A stretch of 56,990 nt of DNA from an uncultured Clostridia bacterium. GTDB taxonomy: Bacteria > Bacillota > Clostridia > Christensenellales > Aristaeellaceae. The notes under the pieces were generated by a model that was not told the origin of the DNA, did not search any database, and saw only the letters and a list, made by a program, of their open reading frames with translations. The stretch's first letter is position 1. The number at the start of each line of letters is the position of its first letter. Shown piece after piece: positions 15,168-23,977 of this stretch. The position numbers and the translations under genes are program-made. The stretch spans positions 1 to 56,990 of the forward strand of contig CAMVEB010000025.1 in NCBI GenBank assembly GCA_947166385.1, read 5' to 3'.

Positions 15168-18032
15168 ATGGCAGATTATGCTCCCGGCATGCGGGTCATC
15201 ATTCGGGATGAAGAATGGATGATCAAAAAAAGTGATAAAAACTCTTATGGCAACAGCACCTTGCAGTGCATTGGCATTACGCCGCTTGTGAAAGATAAAA
15301 CGGCTTATTTCCTGAGCGATCTGGAGAAAATCGAGGTGGTCGATCCGGCACAGACGAAAATCGTTCCGGATGATTCGGCGCATTTTGACCGGTCCAGGCT
15401 CTATCTGGAAAGTCAGTGGCGGCAGATCGTTCCGACGGATACGAAGCTGCATATCGGCCATAAAGCGGTCATGAATGTGCTGAGGTATCAGCTGGAGCCG
15501 GCGCAGAGCAGCCTGAAGCGGCCAAAACAGCGGATCCTGATCGCGGATGCTGTGGGCTTGGGAAAAACGCTGGAGGCCGGCATCCTGATGAGTGAACTGA
15601 TTGCCCGGGGCAAGGGCCAGCGGATTCTGGTGGTAACGGTCAAATCCATGATGGCCCAGTTCCAGAAGGAAATGTGGGAGCGCTTCACGATTCCGCTCAT
15701 CAGCCTGGATTCCTCCCGGATTCAGGCGATCCGCCGGGAGATGCCCGTAAATCATAACCCGTTCCATTATTACGATAAGACCATTGTTTCCGTGGATACG
15801 ATCAAGCGGGATATTGAATACAGGACGCATCTGGAGAATGCCCGCTGGGATATCATCGTGATCGATGAAGCGCATAATGTCGCCCGCCGTGGTGAGCACG
15901 TGGCGCAGCGGGCAAAGCTGGCCAGCCTCCTGTCAACGCGCAGCGATACGCTGATCATGCTTTCCGCGACGCCGCATGATGGCAGCGCCAAATCCTTTGC
16001 CAGCCTGATGAACATGCTGGATCCCACCGCGATTCCGGATCCGGATAATTATACCGAGCAGGATATCAAGGACAGCGGCGACGATATCAAAGGCCTCTTC
16101 GTTCGCCGGTTCAAGAAGGATATTCAGGATCAGACGGGCGGAAAATTCATGGAGCGCCATGTCAGCAAGGAAGAGTGCGACGCCAGCCTCATGGAAGAAA
16201 CAGCCATCAATGATTTTGCGGAGTTGGAGAAACGCCTGATCGGCGACAGTGGAAGCCAGCTGAAAACCATGGTGCTCAAAAAAGCGCTGTTCTCCAGCCC
16301 GGCCGCCTGTATTGTCAGTGTGAAAAACCGACTGAAGAGACTGCAGGATGATCTTTCTGAGGAGGCTCACCGGGAAAAGACCGCGCTGGAAGAGCTCCTG
16401 ACTTCCCTGGAGAGAATCCGGCCGGAGGATTTCAGCCGCTATGTCCGCCTGAAGGAACTGCTGAAGGATCGGGCCTATGCCTGGGATTCGAAGAACAAGG
16501 ATGACCGCCTGGTGATCTTCACGGAGCGGATCGAGACCATGCGCTGGCTGAAGGAGCATCTGCAGCAGGATCTTTCGCTCCCGGAGAAGGCCATTCAGGA
16601 TCTTCACGGCGGCATGAGCGATCTGGAGCAGCAGCGCATTGTGGAGGAATTCGGCCGCAGTGAGTCGCCGATCCGGATTCTGGTGGCCAGCGATGTGGCC
16701 AGCGAAGGATTGAATCTGCATTACCGTTCCCATCGCATGATCCATTTTGATATCCCCTGGTCCCTGATGGTTTTCCAGCAGCGCAACGGCCGCATCGACC
16801 GCTATGGTCAGGAGAAGGAACCGGATATCCGCTACATGGTGATCCGGACGAAGAATGAGAAGATCCGCGGTGATATCCGGATCCTGGAGGTCCTGATCCG
16901 CAAGGAGGAACAGGCCAATAAAAACATCGGGGATCCGGCTCTGCTGATGCATGTCTATGATACCGAAGCGGAAGAGAAGATCACCGCAGAAGCCATGCAG
17001 AAGGGCGACGCAGATGCTTTCGATCAGCTGCTGGCGGTGGATGAAGATGTCGATATCTTCAGTCTCCTGGATACAGATGACGGGACGCAGACACCGGTGG
17101 AGAAGGAAAACACCGTCGAGATTGCGGAAGACAGGACAATGATGTCCGATCTGGAATATCTGCAGGAAACCATGAAATACCTGAGCCAGACCAAAGCCTA
17201 TGATGTGACGCCGCTGACGCAGACAACCGGTTTGGAAATCGCTGTCACGGAGGAGATGAGGCGACGCTGGCGGCATGTCCTGCCGTCGGAAGCGATCCCG
17301 GAGGACGGCTATCTTCGCCTGAGCCCGGACCGGGATTTCTGCGCCCGGGAAAATACGCGCAGCCTGCAGAATGCCCTGTCGGAGAAAGCCTGGCCCAGCG
17401 TTCATTATCTCTGGAAGCAGCATCCGATCATGCAGTGGGCCAATGACAAAGCCGGTCAGTTCTTCGGCCGTCAGGAGGCGCCGCTGATTACGCTGCAGCA
17501 GGGCCTGGATGCCGATGAGCAGCTCTTTGTGATCTCCAGTATGATTCCGAATCGCCGCGGTACGCCACTGGTGGATGAATGGTTTGTGATGCGGTTTGTG
17601 GGCGATCAGTTCGACAGGCTGCTGACCATGGCAGAGTTCATGGATCGGACGCATTTTGATCAACGGACCATGCCGAATCAGGGGAGACGGCAGGAGGAGG
17701 ATCAGAAAAGGGCGGAGGCGCTTCTGCCGGAGGTGATCCGCCGGGCCATTACCGTTACGAATAAGAAGTATGAAGCATATAAGGAATTCTCCGGGAATCT
17801 GTATTATCCGGAACTGGAAAAACTGGATCGCCTGCGGGAGAAGCATCATGATCATATCAAGGAGAAATATGAGCAGCTGAGCTTCGCCGGCAAGGAACGC
17901 CGCAGAGAGCAGGAAGAACGGCATATAGAGGAAATGTTCAGGGAATTCTATACCTGGGTGGAAGACAGTATGGAAATCCAGAATCATCCGTATATCCGCG
18001 TGATCGCGGTCTTTCAGGGGGTGAGAGCATGA
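15168..18032 (+). CDS. SNF2-family helicase, DrmD-like
   Basis: A 954-aa SF2 DNA translocase of the SNF2/RapA type. Seen motifs: I (IADAVGLGKTLEAG, from residue 125), Ia (ILVVTVKSM), II (DEAH at 233-236 in VIDEAHNVARRG), III (LSATPHDGS), V (ASEGLNLHYRSHRMIHFD) and VI (QRNGRIDRYGQ, 538-548). The last ~350 residues are helical with no recognised domain. In class 1 DISARM, drmD is an SNF2-like helicase placed directly before the adenine methylase, as here. The stop overlaps the methylase start by four bases. GGAGGG lies 7 bases upstream of the ATG. It would remodel or translocate along foreign DNA; the DISARM link rests on operon composition as well as sequence. Confidence 0.88.
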   Translation: MADYAPGMRVIIRDEEWMIKKSDKNSYGNSTLQCIGITPLVKDKTAYFLSDLEKIEVVDPAQTKIVPDDSAHFDRSRLYLESQWRQIVPTDTKLHIGHKAVMNVLRYQLEPAQSSLKRPKQRILIADAVGLGKTLEAGILMSELIARGKGQRILVVTVKSMMAQFQKEMWERFTIPLISLDSSRIQAIRREMPVNHNPFHYYDKTIVSVDTIKRDIEYRTHLENARWDIIVIDEAHNVARRGEHVAQRAKLASLLSTRSDTLIMLSATPHDGSAKSFASLMNMLDPTAIPDPDNYTEQDIKDSGDDIKGLFVRRFKKDIQDQTGGKFMERHVSKEECDASLMEETAINDFAELEKRLIGDSGSQLKTMVLKKALFSSPAACIVSVKNRLKRLQDDLSEEAHREKTALEELLTSLERIRPEDFSRYVRLKELLKDRAYAWDSKNKDDRLVIFTERIETMRWLKEHLQQDLSLPEKAIQDLHGGMSDLEQQRIVEEFGRSESPIRILVASDVASEGLNLHYRSHRMIHFDIPWSLMVFQQRNGRIDRYGQEKEPDIRYMVIRTKNEKIRGDIRILEVLIRKEEQANKNIGDPALLMHVYDTEAEEKITAEAMQKGDADAFDQLLAVDEDVDIFSLLDTDDGTQTPVEKENTVEIAEDRTMMSDLEYLQETMKYLSQTKAYDVTPLTQTTGLEIAVTEEMRRRWRHVLPSEAIPEDGYLRLSPDRDFCARENTRSLQNALSEKAWPSVHYLWKQHPIMQWANDKAGQFFGRQEAPLITLQQGLDADEQLFVISSMIPNRRGTPLVDEWFVMRFVGDQFDRLLTMAEFMDRTHFDQRTMPNQGRRQEEDQKRAEALLPEVIRRAITVTNKKYEAYKEFSGNLYYPELEKLDRLREKHHDHIKEKYEQLSFAGKERRREQEERHIEEMFREFYTWVEDSMEIQNHPYIRVIAVFQGVRA

Positions 18033-21000
18033 GCATGGACATGAACGGAATCAATAATCAGAATGAATATTATACCAATCATTATTTCGCTTCCGTTTTT
18101 GAGGAGAATGCGCAGGATACCCTGAAACGCTGGCGGGAGGAAGCGGTTGCCTCCGGGGATAAAACGCCCTGGCAGAAAATCAACGCAATTTCCAAGTCCT
18201 ATTATATAGTCCGGGATCAGTCTGCCCGTTTCCGGGGCAATGATCAGGTGAAGCCTTTTGTGGATCGCCTCCTGCGGGAACTGCTCCCGGCGCTGGGTTA
18301 TCCTTATACCGATACCAGTGAAAAGCACATTGAGATCGGGGAGGGACTGGTGCTTCCGGTATCGCTGGAAATGGCGAAGGCCAACGGCGCGCCGCTTTTG
18401 TGGGTTGTTCCGGTGAATGATACAGATCCGGATCTGGATATCCTGGCCTGCAAGCCGTTCTGTGAAAACGCCCAGGAAAATGAAGCGATGGCTTCCGCGA
18501 TTCTCTTTGATCAGGAGGAGCCGCCCCGATGGGTGCTCTTTGCCGGTCTGCATGAAATGGCCCTGATCGATCGGAATAAGTGGAATGAGAAACGTTATCT
18601 GGAGTTCGATCTGGATGATATCTTCTCCCGGAAGGAAGAGACAACCCTGCAGGCCATGGCCGTGCTGCTCCATCGGGAGAGCATCTGCCCGAAGGACGGC
18701 GCCTGCCTCCTGGATCAGCTGGATGATAACAGCCATAAGCATGCGTCGGAAGTCTCCGTGGATCTGAAGTATGCTCTGCGGGAGTGCATTGAGCTCCTGG
18801 GCAATGAAGTGATCCGGGATATGCGGGAGCGTCAGCATGTCGGCGTTTTCGGCAAGGAACTGGCGGATGATCTGACGCTGCAGTGCCTCCGGTATATGTA
18901 TCGGATCCTGTTCATGCTCTTTATCGAGGCGAAGCCGGAGCTGGGCTATGCCCCGATGAAGGCCATGGCCTATGCGTCCGGGTATTCCTTCGACAGTCTG
19001 CGGGATATCGCGGAAACTGCCCGGGGTGACAGCGACATGGAGCTGGACGGAACCTATCTGAAGGAATCCCTGGATCTGCTGTTCAGATTGATCTACAACG
19101 GGTATCCGGAAAAGCGGCCGGAGGAGCCGGAAGAATCCCTCCAGGGTGTTTTCCGGATCGAGCCGCTGAAGGCGCATATCTTTGATCCGGAGCGGACGGC
19201 TCTGATCGAGCGGGCAAAGCTTCGCAATTCTGTTGTGGTCCGGATCATTGACCTGATGAGCATGACCCGCGGAAAGAAGGGAAAGCGCCGGGGAAGGATT
19301 TCCTACAGCAATCTGGGCATCAACCAGCTGGGCAGTGTATATGAGGCTCTGCTGAGCTATCGCGGTTTCTTTGCGGAGGAGGATCTCTATGAGGTCAAAC
19401 GCAAGGGTGATAAGGTGGATGACCTGGATGTCGGATATTTCATCACGGAGGCGGAGCTGTCCCAGTATGATGAGGATGAGCGTGTCCGTGAGGATGAAAC
19501 CAATCCGGCCTCTCCGCTGCGGGTGCATGAGAAGGGAAAATTCATCTACCGTCTGGCCGGGCGGGAGCGGGAGAAGTCCGCTTCTTACTATACCCCGGAA
19601 GTGCTGACGAAGTGCCTGGTCAAGTATGCCCTGAAGGAACTGCTGGAGGGGAAAACAGCCGATGAGATTCTGGAGCTGACGGTCTGCGAACCGGCGATGG
19701 GTTCCGCGGCCTTCCTGAATGAAGCGACCTCCCAGCTGGCGGAGGCCTACCTGTCCGCGAAGGAAAAAGAGCTGAAGAAAACTGTTCCGCATGATCAGCG
19801 GGTGCGGGAACTGCAGAAGATCAAAATGTATATTGCCGACCGGAATGTCTATGGCATCGACCTGAATCCGGTGGCGGTGGAGCTGGCAGAGGTTTCCCTC
19901 TGGCTGAACTCGATCTATGAAGGCGGATATGTCCCGTGGTTCCGCACGCAGATCAATAACGGCAACAGCCTGATCGGAGCGAGAAGGCAGTGCTATAACG
20001 TGAAGCAGCTGTCCGCGGAAAAGGGCGCGATGATCTGGTATAACAACGCGCCGGATCGGGTGGAACCCGGTCAGAAGCGGAAGTTCGGAACACAGGTATA
20101 CCATTTCTTAGTCGGGGATCCCGGGATGTGCAACTATACCGATAAGGTGATTAAATCCCTGGAGCCGGAAAAAATCAATACTCTGAAAAAGAAAGTGGCC
20201 AGTTTCTGCCGGCCGCTGGCAGCGGATGAACTGGATTATGTGCTGGAACTGTCCGCGACGATTGATAATCTGTGGGACGCGCATATTGAATCCCGGAGAG
20301 ATATCGGGGAGAAAACGACGGATCCGCTGTCTGTCTGGGGCCAGCCGGAAGACGTGGTGCATCGGCCGATGACCATCCGGGAAAAAGATAAGATCTATGA
20401 AGAACTGTATCAGAGTATCGGTGCGGAGAATGCCAGCCCGTATGCCCGCCTGAAAGCGGTCATGGATTACTGGTGCTCCCTCTGGTTCTGGCCGATTGAC
20501 AAGGCGGATGATTTCCCATCCCGGCAGGAGTATCTGTTCCAGGTACAGATGATGCTGGGCATGGACGTGGTTCGGGTCCGGGGGGACAAGAAGAACGCCG
20601 GGCAGCTGTCGATCTTTGATATGGATGAGATGCTGGACGGGTTTGTCCAGGAAATGGTCGGAAAGTATGATCGGTTTGGCGCGGTGAATCTGGATCAGCT
20701 GAGGAATGATTTTGCCCAGCTGAGGATTGCGAATGAGATTGCGCAGGGGCAGCATTTCTTCCATTGGGAACTGGAGTTTGCGGATGTGTTCAAAGAACGG
20801 GGTGGGTTTGATCTGATTGTGGGAAATCCGCCGTGGATAAAGATTCAGTGGAGTGAAGGCAATGTTTTGGGGGATAAAGATCCATTACTTGCAATAAAAG
20901 ATTATACGGCAGCCCAGACAGTTCAAATGAGAGAATCATTACTTGCTATTCAAACTGTAAGAGAATTGTATTATGGCGAATATGAGAGCATTGCAGGACA

Positions 21001-22756
21001 GTTGTGTTATCTGAATGCTATTTCAAATTATCCTGATCTTCGAGGACAACAGACAAATTTATATAAATGTTTTCTTCCTCAGTCATGGGAATATGGAAAT
21101 GAGAGCGGCTATGCCGCTTTCGTACACCCTGAGGGAGTCTTTGACGATCCTCAGGGTGGTGCACTTCGGCGAAGAATTTATACGAAGCTTCGCAAACATT
21201 TCATGTTTGCGAATGAGTTGAAATTATTCGCCGAAGTGCACCACCATACAACATTCAGTTTGAATGTGTATGGTGGTCCACTGATGGCGTCTTTCGACAC
21301 CATCAGTAATCTCTACGAGGTTGGAACGATAGAAGAATGCTATGAGAGTGATGCTAGTTTACCTGTTCCTGGCATCAAAGATGAAAATGGATGGTGCACA
21401 AAAGGGCATCCGTTTAGGATTATTCATGTAAAAGAACCTCAATTGCGGGTGTTTGCTAAAATATTTGAAGGAAGTAAGGAATGGAAAGGGACCATGCTTC
21501 CAACGATACACGATAATTCGCAGATGGAAGTTCTTTCTTGTTTTGCTTCCTGTAAAAAATACGTTTCAGATTTGGAACAAGTGATAAATACATCGAAGAT
21601 GTGGGACGAAACAAATTCCCAAAAAGCTGGGATATTGAATGCTGAGATAGCTTATCCTCGAAAGCTTTCAGATATGATATTTGTCGGGGCATATTGTGGA
21701 TTGGCTAATCCTCTGTACCAAACGGTTAGGAGAAAGTATAAGAATAACAGCGATTATGATGAAATTGACCTAACCACCATATCGGAGACATATCTTCCCA
21801 GAAATAAATATAGCATAGATTGTGATAGGTCAACGTTCGAAAGGAAAATACCCAATACACCCTGGGGGAAAAAGTTTAATAGTGTATATATGCTTGTTAG
21901 CAGAGAATTTGTTGGAACTATGTCTGAAAGAACACTTGCTTCATGCATTTTGCCTCCTCAGTCGACATTTCTTTGTACGCTATTTGGCTTATCAATGCAG
22001 GATATGAGACAAATGGTTGTATTGTGCGGTTGTGAATGCAGTTTGCCATTTGATTATTTGGTCAAGTTGCTTGGTAAGAACCATGTGGGATATGGAACAA
22101 AGAAGCTTTTCCCATTGCTAGATCCTGATGAAAACTTGAAGATAATGGATAGAATACTATTGTTAAATTGCCTCAATACATATTATTCTCAGTTATGGAA
22201 GGATTGTTATAGAGAAGAGTTTAAAATGGATTCGTGGTCTAAAGATGATTCACGACTAAGACGGGAAGTTTTTTTTGAATTGACAGAAGAATGGACTTGG
22301 AATACTCCAATTAGAACTGATTTTGAAAGACGACAAGCACTTGTTGAGCTTGATGTGCTGACTGCAATTGCTCTTGGTATGACATTGGAACAATTGAAAA
22401 CGATATATCGTATTCAGTTTCCTGTGTTACAAAGTTATGAAGCAGGAACCTGGTATGATGCAAATGGTCGCATTATTTATACAAATAATCGTGGACATTT
22501 GGGAGTTGGCTTTGATCGTACGATATTTGAAAAACCCGATATGATATATCCTGCCGAGAGTAGACCTGCATATTGGAACGGCATTATGAAGGATGCACCT
22601 GCTGGCTATGTTTTCGAACGGACGATTATGGATGATACCCAGCCTGGGGGGCCGGTGGAACGGACGATTCGGTATTATGCGCCGTTTGATCGCTGCGATC
22701 GTGAAAAGGATTATGAGACTGCTTGGGAATTTTTCAGCAAGGAGGCTCAGAAATGA
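18029..22756 (+). CDS. Adenine-specific DNA methylase, DrmMI-like
   Basis: A 1575-aa N6-adenine methyltransferase of the Eco57I/PglX type. Motif I is VCEPAMGSAAF (552-562), part of the AdoMet site, and motif IV is NPPW (933-936), the amino-methylation signature. The N-terminal ~500 residues are helical; the C-terminal ~600 residues should contain the target recognition domain. Base composition changes sharply: G+C-rich to about 20850, distinctly A+T-rich to about 22600, then G+C-rich again. The A+T-rich block starts just after NPPW and coincides with the expected specificity region, which suggests exchange. It overlaps both neighbours by four bases (ATGA). It would mark host DNA as self for the DISARM-like operon. 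Confidence 0.9.
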   Translation: MSMDMNGINNQNEYYTNHYFASVFEENAQDTLKRWREEAVASGDKTPWQKINAISKSYYIVRDQSARFRGNDQVKPFVDRLLRELLPALGYPYTDTSEKHIEIGEGLVLPVSLEMAKANGAPLLWVVPVNDTDPDLDILACKPFCENAQENEAMASAILFDQEEPPRWVLFAGLHEMALIDRNKWNEKRYLEFDLDDIFSRKEETTLQAMAVLLHRESICPKDGACLLDQLDDNSHKHASEVSVDLKYALRECIELLGNEVIRDMRERQHVGVFGKELADDLTLQCLRYMYRILFMLFIEAKPELGYAPMKAMAYASGYSFDSLRDIAETARGDSDMELDGTYLKESLDLLFRLIYNGYPEKRPEEPEESLQGVFRIEPLKAHIFDPERTALIERAKLRNSVVVRIIDLMSMTRGKKGKRRGRISYSNLGINQLGSVYEALLSYRGFFAEEDLYEVKRKGDKVDDLDVGYFITEAELSQYDEDERVREDETNPASPLRVHEKGKFIYRLAGREREKSASYYTPEVLTKCLVKYALKELLEGKTADEILELTVCEPAMGSAAFLNEATSQLAEAYLSAKEKELKKTVPHDQRVRELQKIKMYIADRNVYGIDLNPVAVELAEVSLWLNSIYEGGYVPWFRTQINNGNSLIGARRQCYNVKQLSAEKGAMIWYNNAPDRVEPGQKRKFGTQVYHFLVGDPGMCNYTDKVIKSLEPEKINTLKKKVASFCRPLAADELDYVLELSATIDNLWDAHIESRRDIGEKTTDPLSVWGQPEDVVHRPMTIREKDKIYEELYQSIGAENASPYARLKAVMDYWCSLWFWPIDKADDFPSRQEYLFQVQMMLGMDVVRVRGDKKNAGQLSIFDMDEMLDGFVQEMVGKYDRFGAVNLDQLRNDFAQLRIANEIAQGQHFFHWELEFADVFKERGGFDLIVGNPPWIKIQWSEGNVLGDKDPLLAIKDYTAAQTVQMRESLLAIQTVRELYYGEYESIAGQLCYLNAISNYPDLRGQQTNLYKCFLPQSWEYGNESGYAAFVHPEGVFDDPQGGALRRRIYTKLRKHFMFANELKLFAEVHHHTTFSLNVYGGPLMASFDTISNLYEVGTIEECYESDASLPVPGIKDENGWCTKGHPFRIIHVKEPQLRVFAKIFEGSKEWKGTMLPTIHDNSQMEVLSCFASCKKYVSDLEQVINTSKMWDETNSQKAGILNAEIAYPRKLSDMIFVGAYCGLANPLYQTVRRKYKNNSDYDEIDLTTISETYLPRNKYSIDCDRSTFERKIPNTPWGKKFNSVYMLVSREFVGTMSERTLASCILPPQSTFLCTLFGLSMQDMRQMVVLCGCECSLPFDYLVKLLGKNHVGYGTKKLFPLLDPDENLKIMDRILLLNCLNTYYSQLWKDCYREEFKMDSWSKDDSRLRREVFFELTEEWTWNTPIRTDFERRQALVELDVLTAIALGMTLEQLKTIYRIQFPVLQSYEAGTWYDANGRIIYTNNRGHLGVGFDRTIFEKPDMIYPAESRPAYWNGIMKDAPAGYVFERTIMDDTQPGGPVERTIRYYAPFDRCDREKDYETAWEFFSKEAQK

Positions 22757-23514
22757 TTGATCAGATTAATAATGAGAAACGGTATCGTATTAATACAGTA
22801 AGAAAACCGAAGGGTCACATATGCAACCAGTATAGGGATATGTCGCAGCAGACACACTTGCTTATTGGCGGAACGACAGGGAGCGGCAAGAGTGTTGTAA
22901 TCAATGGAATTATTCATTCTATTCTGGTGGAGAAAAGCTTTTTTGAAGCATGTCTGATTCTGATCGATCCCAAACGGGTGGAATTATCACAATGGAAAAC
23001 AACCGCGAACTGTATTTACTATGCCAGTGATCTGGCTCAGATTCTGGAAGCATTGCAGTTGGCGATTGATATGATTGAACGTCGCTACAGACTCATGCAG
23101 GAAAAAGAAGAGAAGGTTTGGCATGGTTCGGAGATATATGTGATTATTGATGAGCTTGCGGATATTATGACGACGATGAGAAAGAAAGCAATGCCGAAGA
23201 TCCAGAGAATCTGTCAGATCGGGCGGGCCGCGAAAGTACATGTGATCGCTGCAACGCAGTGCCCCATCTCAGACGTGATTCCGACGGCAATCAAAGTGAA
23301 CTTTGACGCATTGTTGGGGTTGCATACCCGGTCAGCTCAGGACAGCAGGAATATAATTGGAATGAGTGGCTGTGAAGACCTCCCGAGATACGGGAAAGGA
23401 TATTATATAAAACCGGAAGGGAAGTATTTGATTGATCTGCCACAGATTCCTGATGAGGAATTGGGGTTGATAATCCAGTACTGGTCGGATCCAAAGGTAT
23501 ATAAACTTTCATAA
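22753..23514 (+). CDS. FtsK/SpoIIIE-type DNA translocase ATPase
   Basis: A 253-aa stand-alone motor domain. Walker A is GGTTGSGKS (39-47), followed by LILIDPKRVELSQW, the FtsK beta-domain signature, and Walker B VIIDELADIM. Then IGRAAKVHVIAATQCP and the sensor region follow. Membrane segments and the gamma winged-helix domain of cell-division FtsK are absent, so it is not a septum protein. The start at 22753 overlaps the methylase stop, with AAGGAGG 8 bases upstream, so it is translationally coupled to the DISARM-like genes. Stand-alone FtsK/HerA-type ATPases occur in conjugative elements and in defence systems. Here the operon position argues for DNA handling in defence. Confidence 0.85.
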   Translation: MIDQINNEKRYRINTVRKPKGHICNQYRDMSQQTHLLIGGTTGSGKSVVINGIIHSILVEKSFFEACLILIDPKRVELSQWKTTANCIYYASDLAQILEALQLAIDMIERRYRLMQEKEEKVWHGSEIYVIIDELADIMTTMRKKAMPKIQRICQIGRAAKVHVIAATQCPISDVIPTAIKVNFDALLGLHTRSAQDSRNIIGMSGCEDLPRYGKGYYIKPEGKYLIDLPQIPDEELGLIIQYWSDPKVYKLS

Positions 23515-23848
23515 GAGAAGATTCTCTTAATTCTCATGATTTTCGTGATAATCTAAGAGCATTTAAGAGAATAAATTGAGGCACAAACATAAGGAAAAGC
23601 AAGGAATTTCGGGCTATGATGGATAAACATGATACTCTTAATGCTCTTAAAATCGTTTTGAATAAAGAGTAAGTTTAAGAGAATAAAACGATATGTGTCC
23701 CCAGGCTGGGGACGAATCTGGAGTAAGAAACCTGGAGGTACGATAATTCTCGAAGTCCATAAAGTGCGGAGGTAGACCATGATCCCATACGATCGACTGA
23801 TCGGTTTCGTGAGTGTTATACAATTGAGATACTGTTTTTAGGACATTC
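23515..23848. other. A+T-rich intergenic stretch before the Schlafen gene
   Basis: No convincing gene. It contains several near-repeats of a TTAAGAGAATAAA-like block (about 23569 and 23675). A 20-codon frame at 23779 opens with GGAGG, spacing and ATGATCCCAT, closely resembling the start of the helicase-DUF1998 gene at 25821. It may be a leftover of the junction made when the Schlafen gene was inserted between the FtsK and helicase genes. Confidence 0.4.
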
Positions 23849-23931
23849 CACTTGACGAAAGACTTGACGAAAGATTGGATTCACTTGACGAAAGACTTGA
23901 CGAAAGATCTGATTCACTTGACGAAAGTAAG
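23849..23931 (+). repeat. Nested tandem repeat upstream of Schlafen gene
   Basis: A 12-base unit (CTTGACGAAAGA) occurs five times, arranged as two nearly identical 33-base blocks (23849-23881 and 23882-23914) and a partial third. It lies 47-129 bases before the ATG at 23978 and is in frame with it. From TTG 23852 it could add LTKDLTKD-type residues to the protein. It may instead be an operator array. Confidence 0.75.
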
Positions 23932-23977
23932 TTTGCAGTTGCGATTTGTTGAGTTGTTACACTATTTGGAGGCAAAA

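Noticed and set aside
18029..22756. BREX assignment on the basis of the PglX-like methylase.
   Set aside because: No PglZ, BrxC or Lon-like gene is found; the SNF2 and DUF1998 partners point to DISARM instead.
22753..23514. Cell-division FtsK or sporulation SpoIIIE.
   Set aside because: It has only the motor domain, no membrane segments or gamma domain, and overlaps a methylase gene.
23849..23931. CTTGACGAAAGA repeats as CRISPR or plasmid-type origin iterons.
   Set aside because: They have no spacers, no replication gene is near, and they are in frame with the following protein.
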